Below, piece by piece: positions 11,187-20,420 of a stretch of DNA of 64,000 nt. The translations under genes and the position numbers were made by a program. This DNA is from Deroplatys truncata (taxonomy: Eukaryota; Arthropoda; Insecta; Mantodea; Mantidae), in NCBI GenBank assembly GCA_030765065.1, contig CM060981.1:230461152-230525151 (forward strand), given 5' to 3'. Every line of letters starts with the position of its first letter. The first letter of the stretch is position 1. The notes beneath the pieces were generated by a model. It had not been told where the DNA came from and searched no databases. It saw nothing but the letters and a program-made list of their open reading frames with translations.

Positions 11187-12148
11187 AGGTTAGAAAATCG
11201 AATTTCTTGACTTTTTGAATACTCAGTATTTTTGGTATATAGAGGCTTATTATGAGGTGATACATCCATTTATATGATTTTTACGCAGTTTCAAAGAAGT
11301 GAAGTATACGCAATTTTACACTCACTAGGGCTAGAAAATCGAATTTCTTCACTTTTTAAAAACTCAGTATTCTTGGTATATATAGGCTTATTATGACGTG
11401 AAACAACCATTTATATGATTTTTTCGAAGTTTGAAAGAAGTGAAGTAAACGCGATTTTACACTCAATAGAGGCTAGAAAATCGAATTTCTTGACTTTTTG
11501 AATACTCAGTATTTTTGGTATATAGAGGCTTATTATGACGTGAAACAACCATTTATATGATTTTTTCGAAGTTTGAAAGAAGTGAAGTAAACGCGATTTT
11601 ACACTGAATAGAGGCTAGAAAATCCAATTTCTTGACTTTTTGAAAACTCAGTATTTTTGGTATATAGAGGCTTATTATGAGGTGATACAACCATTTATAT
11701 GATTTTTACGCAGTTTCAAAGAAGTGAAGTATACGCAATTTTACACTCACTAGGGGGCTAGAAAATCGAATTTCTTCACTTTTTAAAAACTCAGTATTCT
11801 TGGTATATATAGGCTTATTATGACGTGAAACAACCATTTATATGATTTTTTTTCGAAGTTTGAAAGAAGTGAAGTAAACGCGATTTTACACTCACTAGGG
11901 GCTAGAAAATGCATTTTCTTGACTTTTTAAAAACTCGGTATTTTTGGTATATATAGGCTTATTATGACGTGAAAAACCATTTTTATGATTTTTTCGAAGT
12001 TTGAAAGAAGTGAAGTAAACGCGATTTTACACTCAATAGAGGCTAAAAAACCAATTTCTTGACTTTTTGAAAACTCAGTATTTTTGGTATATAGAGGCTT
12101 ATTATGAGGTGATACATCCATTTATATGATTTTTTCGAAGTTTGAAAG
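11187..12148 (-). repeat. 142-bp satellite array, reverse orientation
   Basis: About 6.8 units of the same satellite as at 6629-10408, in the opposite orientation (for example CTCACTAGGGGCTAGAAAAT). It ends at 12148 within a unit, immediately before the promoter-like region. Together with the forward array it forms a very large interrupted palindrome. Confidence 0.95.
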
Positions 12149-12159
12149 ACGTCTCTGGG

Positions 12160-12466
12160 AAGTTGGTTCGCGCAGTTTGCAGCTCTTTAAAAGACTGCTT
12201 CATCAGGCATCGGTTCACACGGGTCATTTTTCAAGTTATCGTGCAGTTTGCAGCTCTTTAAACGACTGCTTCATCAGCAACCGTTCCCACGGCCATATTG
12301 TGTCACACATCGACTGCTTCATCAGCACACGTTCGCGCAGTTTGCAGCTCTTTAATAGCAGCCGCCATGTTGTGACGCACATCGACTGCTGATTACCAGT
12401 CCTTTTAAAACAGCGTGCCAGGCTTCCCGTCTTCTCACTTAGTCTTTGCTACTGATTTAAGCAGCA
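12160..12466 (+). promoter_or_regulatory. Promoter-like region with three repeated modules
   Basis: The phrase GCAGTTTGCAGCTCTTTAA occurs three times (about 12174, 12243 and 12338), each close to CGACTGCTTCATCAG or ATCGACTGCT. CTTTAAA-like blocks inside it may act as TATA boxes. GCCATnTT motifs lie at 12291-12300 and 12362-12371. The same module, diverged, occurs once in each terminal inverted repeat. The 407-codon frame starts 66 bp after the last copy. Promoter activity is inferred from position and repetition. Confidence 0.5.
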
Positions 12467-13690
12467 ATGCAGCAACAGTTTTATACGTCGCCTTCAACTG
12501 GCAAAATCTACACGGTGGTCAGGAGCCATCCGCTGGACGCAGAGCAGACGCAACAGCAACAGGTCGGCGATCTCCCCGTGCTTCAACACCAGCAGCAGCA
12601 ACAGCTTGAGGACCAGCAGCAGCAGCAGCTGCCGAGTTTTCACGCGACATTTGGACACCTCCAGTCGCAGTGGGCGCTGCTGCCATCTGCCGGCGACCAG
12701 GACTCTTCCGTGGCGGAGCTGCCATCTTCTTCTTCTTCGTCTTCCGTGGCGGAAGTTTTACCGCCCTCTTCATTTTCGATCACCTCCACCGACAGTGGGG
12801 TGTACACGGAGGCGTACATAGACGCCGCAGGTGCTACGCCTCCGCACTTCACTTTACCTTCCTCATTGAACTATTCCCCAGTTTCCGCTCCCTCCTTTTC
12901 CTCCTACTCCGGCATTTTCCTGCATTCACCTTCCACCTTTTACAGCCAGCACTGCCAACCTCCAAACATTTCTTTTTCCCCTTCCTCTTCTGTCCCCGAA
13001 CTCTCTTCACCCCCACGGTACACTTCCACCCCAAAGACTTCTTCCCCCGTTTCCAATTTATCCTCCTTCTTTGCAGATTTCGAACCCGTGTCCCTTCAGG
13101 ACATTTCCGTCCATACCCTCACTCCTTCCACCTCCTCCTCCTCCGTTGTCGTCCTTCCCTTCTCTCCTTCCGAGCATGGTAACCTTTTCACTCCACATTC
13201 TCCTTCCTACCCACCTCCACCATTAACTCCCTCACCCTCCTCCGTTGAAGTCATACCCCTCTCTCCTCCTGCACCCCAACCACCCACATTTACCCCCATC
13301 GTCACCCAACACACCATTTTCCCATCTTCTCCTCTCCTCAACCCTGTATACATCGACATCACACCACCACCCTCTTCCTTAGTGCGGTTGCTATCCTGCC
13401 CGCCCAGCAGGTTCTGCAGAGCTCTGGTGAAACGGAACCTGTTTCCGACGTGGTCGCCGGGGTCCGTGCTGCTTCAGCACAGCAGCGGGTGGTGCTGTTC
13501 ACAGGGTTGTGAACCGGACGGGTTCGACCATCTCCTGGCAGCCCTGCCCGAGGTCGATAACCGCGACAGGCCTCAGGACCTGGCCATCCCGTTCCTGGTG
13601 CCGGTCACGGAGGAGGTTCGGCGGGCTTTGAAGACGAGCCGCAACGCCGCCTCCACGTCGGAGCCGAGGATGAAGCGATCTCGTCGCTGA
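12467..13690 (+). CDS. Gln/Ser/Pro-rich 407-residue protein of the giant element, function unknown
   Basis: An uninterrupted ATG-to-TGA frame of 407 codons. Residues 1-60 are Gln-rich with runs of four and five Q. Residues 75-320 are dominated by Ser and Pro with Thr, Phe and Tyr, including runs of S and PPPP. Residues about 325-407 look more folded, with Cys residues (SCPPSRFC, WCCSQGC) and a basic end KRSRR that fits a nuclear localisation signal. No membrane segment is seen. I recognise no family. Q-rich plus S/P-rich tracts and a basic tail resemble transcription regulators or viral nuclear proteins, which is inference. It starts just after the repeated promoter-like region and is followed by two small Cys-rich frames, suggesting one transcription unit. 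Base composition is GC- and C-rich, unlike the AT-rich surroundings. A 170-codon frame overlapping it in another phase is a shadow. Confidence 0.7.
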   Translation: MQQQFYTSPSTGKIYTVVRSHPLDAEQTQQQQVGDLPVLQHQQQQQLEDQQQQQLPSFHATFGHLQSQWALLPSAGDQDSSVAELPSSSSSSSVAEVLPPSSFSITSTDSGVYTEAYIDAAGATPPHFTLPSSLNYSPVSAPSFSSYSGIFLHSPSTFYSQHCQPPNISFSPSSSVPELSSPPRYTSTPKTSSPVSNLSSFFADFEPVSLQDISVHTLTPSTSSSSVVVLPFSPSEHGNLFTPHSPSYPPPPLTPSPSSVEVIPLSPPAPQPPTFTPIVTQHTIFPSSPLLNPVYIDITPPPSSLVRLLSCPPSRFCRALVKRNLFPTWSPGSVLLQHSSGWCCSQGCEPDGFDHLLAALPEVDNRDRPQDLAIPFLVPVTEEVRRALKTSRNAASTSEPRMKRSRR

Positions 13691-13763
13691 TATGTATTTT
13701 TAACGTGTGCAGTGTTTTTTATTGCTTTTTTTTGCGTGTCTTTTATTTTGCATATCAAATGCC

Positions 13764-14054
13764 ATGTCCTGCTGCCCATTCCGTGCACAAAGCACATCCA
13801 TAGAACCCCGAGAGTGGGTTATGAATCGATTGCCTTATTCCACAAACGATGAACTATTAAATCATTTCATCGACACTGGTGAAAGCTCGTGGTTTCTGGA
13901 CCTTCTAGCTCTTAACAGCACCGTGTACCAACCAGCGTGCTTATTTTGCCAAGCATACCGTATGTGCTTGTTAAGTAATATTAGTGTTCCTTACCGACAT
14001 TTACACACATTCACCTGCAATTGCAGACCTACCCAAGTGCGTCATTTCTTTTAA
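13764..14054 (+). CDS. Small Cys-rich protein A of the giant element, 96 residues
   Basis: The ATG at 13764 opens a 96-codon frame beginning MSCCPFRAQ. The frame is open further upstream without an ATG, and that extension is hydrophobic, so this start is an inference. The second half carries VYQPACLFCQAYRMC, then NISVPYRHLHTFTCNC. The pattern VY-P-CL-CQ-R-C, NI, HLH, C-C is shared with the next frame downstream, so the two are paralogues. CxxC pairs and a His suggest a small metal-binding fold. No family is recognised. It begins 73 bp after the 407-codon gene on the same strand. Confidence 0.6.
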   Translation: MSCCPFRAQSTSIEPREWVMNRLPYSTNDELLNHFIDTGESSWFLDLLALNSTVYQPACLFCQAYRMCLLSNISVPYRHLHTFTCNCRPTQVRHFF

Positions 14055-14081
14055 TACTTGTGTTGTGTGCCAACTTTCAAC

Positions 14082-14342
14082 ATGCATTGCCCAAACAAAA
14101 AAACGTGCAATTTGTGCCTTATCAAGCGGTATGATCAAAAAGTGTTAGAAACTGTACTAAAACTTTATAGCGTTTATACCGTCTGGCATAATGCACACCA
14201 AAACTCAAGTGTATACACACCAACTTGCCTGGAATGTCAATCACGTCGGGCTTGTTTTATTAATAATATTCAAATTGTTCACAAACATTTACATTACAAG
14301 CGTCTATCTAGTTGCCCTAGATGTGACGGTTATGTCCCCTAA
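14082..14342 (+). CDS. Small Cys-rich protein B of the giant element, 86 residues
   Basis: The ATG at 14082 opens an 86-codon frame starting MHCPNKKTCNLCLIKRY. Its second half reads VYTPTCLECQSRRAC, then NIQIVHKHLH and SCPRCDG, aligning with the preceding protein. The conserved spacing of CxxC, CQxxRxC and HLH between diverged sequences suggests selection on a structure rather than chance. It probably binds zinc, which is inference. The frame's first codons are duplicated as a fragment at 15835-15910, beyond an inserted repeat. Function is unknown. Confidence 0.6.
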   Translation: MHCPNKKTCNLCLIKRYDQKVLETVLKLYSVYTVWHNAHQNSSVYTPTCLECQSRRACFINNIQIVHKHLHYKRLSSCPRCDGYVP

Positions 14343-14790
14343 ACGCGTATCCAGCGCTTTTTTTTATTACTATTATGTCCATTTTATGGGCTTTGTAAAC
14401 AATATACTTGCATTTCAATGTATTCCATTTTGTATTTTTAATACACAATTTAAATACATGAATATTTTAAACTAATTCTTTCGTGCGTATTCCTTCCATT
14501 TTTCAATTTTATTGACATTGTGTGTAATTTGTTTGTTAAATTTTTATACGCTACACGCTACTATTATAGTGTTGTGTACCTATTTATTTTTTTGTTTGCA
14601 CTGCACATTTTCAGTTGAAACCTGTTTGTTTGTGTGCTTATTTCATTTCGCCTAAATCCTTTTACCTAGACAGGACTCCTTTCCTTCTCCTTTATTTTCA
14701 TAGTTGTCATAAATACAAATAAAAACTTCCATTTTCGCAATCCATTATATAAAATTAATGCAAAAACTTATGCCAACAACGTATTGCCAT
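14343..14790. other. AT-rich tail after the gene block, with TIR-like segment
   Basis: About 14525-14640 resembles the inner edge of the terminal inverted repeats: TTTTTATACGCTA, CTATTATAGTGT and TTTGCACTGCACA occur here and near 15965-16065. An AATAAA at about 14718 could serve polyadenylation of the upstream frames. No further gene is seen. Confidence 0.5.
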
Positions 14791-14794
14791 GAAA

Positions 14795-15496
14795 AAATTC
14801 TGATGGTTACACTCACATGACTTTCTCTACTCTTGTACAAACTATTTTTACAAACGCTTATTCTCCATCTACTTCATGTTAATCGAGATATCGAGATGTC
14901 AATCTTATTGCTAATTTTCTTGTACATGCAAGGGGAACATGGTAGGTTATAAGCGATAGTCAAATCTTTTAAGCGCTGGTTGCTATGTGGCGCATTCTGT
15001 TCTGTTTGCATATCCAGGACATAAAAAATTGAATAACGAATTTGAGAAAAAGTATAAGTATTGGAAAATTTAAGGAAATAACAAGCAATATCTCGAAAAT
15101 GGTTCACTCAACTAAAAAAATGTATATGACATAAATTGTGTATTTTTAACGCGATCTACATTTTTTGTGTAGTAAAATTTTGTCCATCTCTTATGATTTA
15201 CCAGTTATGCAAAAGTCGTTCACAATAAAGAATACTTTTGGAGACATTCCCAGGAAAATCGAGATATACATTTCATTTGTCTTGAAAGTATCTTGAACAT
15301 ATGATATTTTAATCAAAATCGTTAGAACCATTTTTTGAGAAAATTAAAATTTTCGAAAAATGTTCCATGTAAAGGGTTATCTGGGTTGGGGAGATTTTCT
15401 TGGAAACGTTCGTGTCGCATTTCTGGAAGATACTGAACCTAAATACCAAGTTTGGTGCTTATCCGACTGTTCGTTTCTGAGTTATGCTGTTCACAG

Positions 15497-15527
<31 letters not shown>

Positions 15528-15660
15528 CATGTATCCAAAAATGCATTTTTATTTTTTTTTTTTGGGATCCAGGGGGTCTCAAAACATGTATTTGCGGTGA
15601 AATCTCGGTATCGAATTTTTGGGTGCATTACAATACTTCCCCTTGCTGTTGGCACTGGTA
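14795..15660 (+). mobile_element. 0.95-kb CA-bearing interspersed repeat (copy inside the giant element)
   Basis: It starts near GTTACACTCACATGACTTTC and ends after ATCTCGGTATCGAATTTTTG. It holds a CA run at 15497-15523 and matches 33680-34650 over most of its length. Other copies lie at 19655-20560, 22390-22880, 22905-23470, 29320-30165 and 46500-46760. Complete copies begin ACTTTCTCTAC and end GTAGAGAAAGT, an 11-bp inverted repeat that suggests a non-autonomous DNA transposon. It split the gene-block tail from the right inverted repeat. The GTG/ATG frames across it are not genes. Confidence 0.75.
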
Positions 15661-15699
15661 CCTCTAAACCAAATGCGTTAAAAGCAATATCAACATGAA

Positions 15700-15915
15700 A
15701 TAAGCCGACAAGCTTCATACGCGAAGCACGTGCTGTGTACACTTCGTGCAATCTCTGCGCTAGCAGGAAACCTGGTCGTGGGAACCATGCTGACACAGCG
15801 CGACCCAGCTTGCCTGTACACCAACTTACAACATGCATTGCCCAGTACACCAACTTTCAACATGCATTGCCCTAACAAAAACAACGTGCAATTTATGCCT
15901 TATCAAGCGGTATCG
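15700..15915 (+). pseudogene. Duplicated fragment of small Cys-rich protein B
   Basis: CAACTTTCAACATGCATTGC and the following GTGCAATTTATGCCTTATCAAG repeat the start of the 86-codon frame (14065-14130). A shorter extra copy of the CAACATGCATTGCCC phrase lies just before. The frame then runs into the inverted repeat and is lost. It shows the Cys-rich gene was once present in additional copies. Confidence 0.6.
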
Positions 15916-16544
15916 TTACTATTAAATGTGTGTGTGTGTGCCTCTTTAATTTTTATTTTCTTTTGCACTGCACACTTTTTGTGCAATATACATTTTCAGT
16001 TTTGTGATTGTGTGGATTGTGTTTGTTAAATTTTTTTATACGCTAGTATTATAGTGTGTGTGTGCCTATTTAATTTTTTAAAAGCCCGAAAAATGAAAAG
16101 AGTTTGTGAGCGAATGTATGTGTGTGTGTGTGTGCGAGTATGTGCCTAGTATCCGTGCGCCGACAAGGTAAAACTTCATCATTTGCCTACCGGGCAGGGA
16201 CAACCACGAAAATTAGAAAGGGCTTCGTCAACCACTACAGCAAACGCCTACCAACCAGGGAAAACCTATGAAAAAGCAGAAAGAGCTTGCATTCGTCTAC
16301 CAACCAGAGAAATCCCCGAAAAACTAGTTTTTTTTTAAAAAAAAATAAAAAAATAAATAAAATAAAATAAAAAACATTAAAAAAATAAAAAAATTAAATA
16401 AAATAAAAAATAAAACAATAAAAAATAAAATAAAATAGAAACAAATAAATAAAATAAAATAAAAAAATAAAAAAAATTAAAAAAACCCATAATATAAGTA
16501 TGGCAACTGTAACGGTTTACGGCAAACGCGCGCGCACCGCGCAA

Positions 16545-16645
16545 TGCTTCACGCCGGCAATATTTTTCAAGCTATCGCGCAGTTTGCACCTCTTTCATCG
16601 CAGCGGCCATATCGTGACGCACATCCACTGCTCATGACCACTCTT
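16545..16645 (+). promoter_or_regulatory. Outward-facing copy of the promoter-like module, right repeat
   Basis: TTTTTCAAGCTATCGCGCAG, TTTGCACCTCTTTC and GGCCATATCGTGACGCACAT match the modules before the 407-codon gene. It points toward the right end. Confidence 0.4.
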
Positions 16646-16672
16646 GCGTCTCCTTGCCCCCACCTCTTGCGA

Positions 16673-17765
16673 CCGCCATGTTGACCACTAACCTCGAAAT
16701 TTCCTCGTCCTTAGACCTCTTGTCTCAGTCATCATGTTTAGTTCCCATTTTCACCACCGCGTCTCTTATCGCCCATCTCACTCTATCCACTCAAGAAAAC
16801 TACCATCCAACGTTCAAAAATTGCTGATGAATTCTGGAGAGGCTTTTGCAAGCAAAGGAAAACTTACCTTTCCCATCACCTCCAACATATCCCACTCCCA
16901 CACCTTTTTATTTCCACCAATCATAATCTCTCTTATTCTCACCAATCAACAACTTTCATTTGTTCCTTTCCACCAATAACATCACTTCTTATTCCCACCA
17001 ATCACAACTTCACACGTCACTTTCTGTTATACTTTTTATCCCTCGTTCGCCATCTTTTCCCTCTTTCAGTCCCGACCTCCGCACAGACAACACCTCCCCG
17101 CTCCGCTCCTCTCCATCACGTGTCCTCCATACTCTTTTAACTTCCTTCCTTCATCTTCCACCCGAATCGACGGATGACTCGACAGCAGCTACTGTGAACA
17201 CCTACGTCGTACACTTTTTTGACCGCTTTCGACCGGCTATGAGAACCCTGCTCCTACGTACGGTAGCGACCATCACGATGGTCCAGTACCAGGTTTTTGG
17301 TATAGTTAAATTACGCCTCTGCAAAGGGTGTCTGTACCGCTTTAAAAAACCTAGGTATATCAGTGCGTAGTGACGTTGGTTGATCTTAAAGCTGGTTAAG
17401 CATTTTCAAAAACAGTTTGCTTTTATTTTTTCGCGTCGCGTGAAGCTGCCGCTCTTTTGGTGACGCATCCACACCGGTAACAGGTAAGTACCACACGCAT
17501 AATTATTTTTCGGACCTGCTTGGCGTAGGAATATATCCTTTCGTGTTTTGGTACTGTAACCTCAAATCTCCTTACCCTCCTCTTGCGTCCGCCATCTTGT
17601 TTAGTTCTCACCGCATCTCCTTGTCGCAGACCCTGCACCATTTTTAGTTCCCACTATTTTAACCTCAAAATCTGCTCTTCTAAGCTCTTGCTACCGCCAT
17701 CTTCTTTTTAGTTCCCATTCTCACCACCGCGTCTCCTTGCCCCCACCTCTTGCGACCGCCATGTT
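16673..17765 (+). promoter_or_regulatory. Cluster of Pho/YY1-like GCCATnTT motifs, right repeat
   Basis: CCGCCATnTT sites occur at 16673-16682, 17589-17598, 17694-17703 and 17756-17765, mirroring those of the left repeat. One left-arm site (4575) is destroyed on the right. They sit within degenerate repeats reading TTTAGTTCCCATTnTCACC. Confidence 0.45.
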
Positions 17766-18333
17766 CACCACTAACCTCCAAATTTCCTCGTCCTTAAACC
17801 TCTTGTCTCAACCATCTTGTTTAGTTCCCATTTTCGCCACCGCATCTCATATCGCCCCATCTCTCTATACACTCAAGAAAACTACCATCCAACGTTCAAA
17901 AATTGCTGATCAGTTCACGACAGGCTTTTGCAAATCTTGTTGCTAGCAAAACTTACCTTTCCGATCACCTCCAACATACCGCACTCCCACACCTTTTTCT
18001 TTCCACCAATCATAATCTCTCTTATTCTTACCAATCAACAACTTTCATTTGTTCCTTTCCACCAATAACATCACTTCTTATTCCCACCAATCACAACTTC
18101 ACACGTCACTTTCTGTTATACTTTTTATCCCTCGCTCCCCATCTTTTCCCTCTTTCAGTCCCGACCTCCGCACAGACAACACCTCGCCACCCCGCTCCTC
18201 TCCATCACGTGACCTCCATACTCTTTCATCTTCCTTCCTTCATCTTCCACCCAAATTAACGAACCAATCAAAACACTCCACGTCACTTCCTCTTTTTCCT
18301 TCACCTTACCCTAATCCTCAATTCTTTTAACTC

Positions 18334-18482
18334 GTCCCGGATGAACCAATTGCAATAACGATAATCCTCCCGCTCAGGGCGCTTTTCAAACTTACCGCCG
18401 CCGCCGTCGCACGCAGCGACACTAGCGACACTAGCGCCCCTAGCGGCAGGATTATCGTTAAGCCAATTGGCTCATCCGGGAC
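18334..18482. repeat. Terminal palindrome (hairpin-capable), right end
   Basis: Mirror of 3736-3884, with the same 149-bp length, outer arms and inner GC stem. Confidence 0.85.
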
Positions 18483-18492
18483 TATTACTACT

Positions 18493-18498
18493 GCCGCC
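18493..18498. repeat. Target-site duplication GCCGCC, right
   Basis: Second copy of the six bases duplicated on insertion; see 3720-3725. Confidence 0.9.
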
Positions 18499-18790
18499 CT
18501 CACACAGAAAGGCGGACAGTTAGCCTTCAAGGTCTCATCCCTGTAACCCCTGCTTCATGCCGTGCAGATGGCATTAGGGTGCCGTCCAGTCTAACCGCCG
18601 CCCTCACACAGAAAGGCGGAAGGTTAGCCTTCAAGGTCTCATCCCTGTAACCCCTGCTTCATGCCGTGCAGATGGCATTAGGGTGCCGTCCAGTCTAACT
18701 GCTTACATTGTCTGTAGATGACATAGCAATCGCTATTACCACTTATTTTTCATTTTACTACTGTTTTAGCCTTAAGTTGGAACTTTGGGT
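18493..18790. repeat. 104-bp minisatellite, right remainder and edge
   Basis: Two units of the minisatellite follow the giant element. The edge then reads CATTGTCTGTAGATGACATA and on to TATTTTTCATTTTACT. The same edge occurs after the related copy at 46410-46490, so about 18715-18790 is the end of the host repeat. Confidence 0.8.
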
Positions 18791-18809
18791 CGTGGTATTA
18801 AATATCCAA

Positions 18810-19500
18810 TCCGGTATTTACCTTAGCGACTGAGGAAAACCACGAAAAATCCTCAGACAGATTGGTCGGAACCCGGGCCTCCCGAATGCGGGCTACAGAC
18901 TTTACCGCCTGAGACATCCCGCTCGGTGCTGAATAGTTGTCAATGCCTGAGATTCCTTTTCTGAAATCCCCTGGTTTTATGATTTTAGCAAGTATTTTAG
19001 TGATTACAATATTTAGTAATTAATGTAGTAAATTTTACTGCCTGGTGATGATAAAGTTATTACTCTGTAATTATTGTAATCAAATCTATCTCCTTTCTTA
19101 AAGGCATATTTGACTATGGCAGATATGTATTCTTGAGGTAACGTTTATGCAGAGGCGGATCTAGGATGCCTTTAGGGAGGGGCTAAGAAAAGGTACATTT
19201 TACAGAGGGGCCTCCGCACGGGTCAGAGCACTGCAAGTAGGCAGCAGCGTGCTTCTAACGTGACCTCTAGGGGGGATGAAAGGGATGATATGGAAATTCA
19301 AGGCTCAAATTACCCTATCTAGCATTCCCCTGGCGACCAAGGAAAACCGCGACAAAAGCTCCGGTCAGACTGGCCGTCTCCAGGATCTCCCGAATGTGGG
19401 CCACAGACTTTACCGTCAGAGCCATCCTGGTCGGTTCCAAATACCCACTCTGATGAATAGTATTCCAGCCCAACTTCCACACCTCGGCATATAAGAACAC
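18810..19500. repeat. Decayed interspersed repeats with conserved GAAAACC segment
   Basis: Segments at 18815-18930 and 19316-19450 both carry GGAAAACC(A/G)CGA, a GGTCxGACTGG-like block and CTCCCGAATGxGGGC, the same conserved segment as in 1035-1160. A block at 19190-19270 (GGGGCCTCCGCAC, TGACCTCTAGGGGGGATGA) has a diverged counterpart at 27250-27345. No gene is supported. Confidence 0.5.
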
Positions 19501-19654
19501 TAAAGGGAAAGAGACATACCGACCTCATGATAATCCTGCTTTCCCTATATGCTTGCTACCTCAAAACATGTCATTTTATGTAATTACACATGATGATCAC
19601 AATTGCATTATGCATTACTGTATAATAAAATTATATGAATTAGTAATAACAAAA

Positions 19655-20372
19655 AAATCTTATATGTTACTCCACATGACGTTCTCTACCCACTATCGTT
19701 TATTAATGGGTTAAAAAATTATTCTTGTGAAAGTTTATTTTGCTATTTACTTGATTTTAATTGAGATAAACCTTTGCAGAAATAGCAACATTACACATTT
19801 CGGTTAGGATACAAAGGGAGTAGCGATAGTCAAATGTTTAAGAACTGCTGGCCTTAAAATTCCATACTCTTTCCATGCAATCGCGAGAAACAACTGAAAA
19901 TCGATAGGGCTCTAAAAGAACGGCAAGAGTATTAAACAACTCGAACCATTAATAAACGATATCTCGGGTATGGCTTATGCCACAAAAAAGTTATTTGAAA
20001 TAAACTGCGTGTTTTAAAGATATCTATAGTTTTTGTGTAGTACGTTTTCGTCTTTAGCTTAGCGTTTACCAATTATACAAGGTTATACAAAATTCCTTCC
20101 GAATGAAAAGGACTTCACAGGCTGTTGTCAGAAAATTAAATATGTACATGTTATTTGTCATGTAAATATCTTTAATATATAGTACTTTAATAAAAATCGT
20201 TAGCAATTTTTTAGAAAATAAAAAATTTATAAAAATATTTCCATGAAAAGGGTAGTTTGAGGTAAGAAGATATTCTGAAAATCTTCATGTTGCACCTTTG
20301 GAAGGTATTGAACTTGAATACCAAGTTTGGTATTTATCCAACTTCGTTTTTTGATTTTCTGCTGTTCTCGCG

Positions 20373-20420
<48 letters not shown>

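Larger units (their letters stand above)
3726..18492. mobile_element. Giant (14.8 kb) Polinton-like element, non-autonomous as seen
   Basis: The element begins AGTAGTAATAGTCCCGG and ends with the exact inverse, between 6-bp duplications of GCCGCC. It has inverted repeats of about 2.8 kb (left) and 2.6 kb (right). AG start, long inverted repeats and a 6-bp duplication are the described hallmarks of Polinton/Maverick elements. A second element at 30300-33108 with the same AGTAGTA start carries a fragment resembling Polinton polymerase B. No polymerase, integrase, capsid, protease or packaging ATPase is seen inside this element, so if it is a Polinton relative it must depend on proteins from elsewhere. 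Contents in order: left inverted repeat, 142-bp satellite, unique spacer, inverted satellite, promoter-like region, three open reading frames, an inserted 0.9-kb repeat, right inverted repeat. Confidence 0.75.
15925..18492 (-). repeat. Right terminal inverted repeat
   Basis: Complement of the left arm at 3726-6535. About 95 bp at 17362-17458 (around GTAGTGACGTTGGTTGATC) are absent from the left arm, and the left arm's roughly 0.3-kb tandem duplication is absent here. The old internal direct repeat is present at 16670-17170 and 17720-18250. Two small frames starting at the ATGs near 16678 and 17760 share TTNL-ISSSL-LLSQ-SCLVPIF but differ mostly by amino-acid-changing substitutions, so I do not call them genes. 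Confidence 0.9.

Noticed and set aside
6629-12148. A CRISPR-like array
   Set aside because: Repeats are 142-bp units head to tail with no unique spacers, in a eukaryotic transposon.
12670-13182. A 170-codon frame overlapping the 407-codon gene
   Set aside because: It reads Phe/Leu-rich from the same C/T-rich DNA in another phase and has no start context or motif.
3726-18492. Endogenous large DNA virus genome
   Set aside because: No viral core gene (polymerase, capsid, ATPase, helicase) was found inside. The end structure fits a Polinton-type element better, although a virus-like origin of the cargo is still possible.
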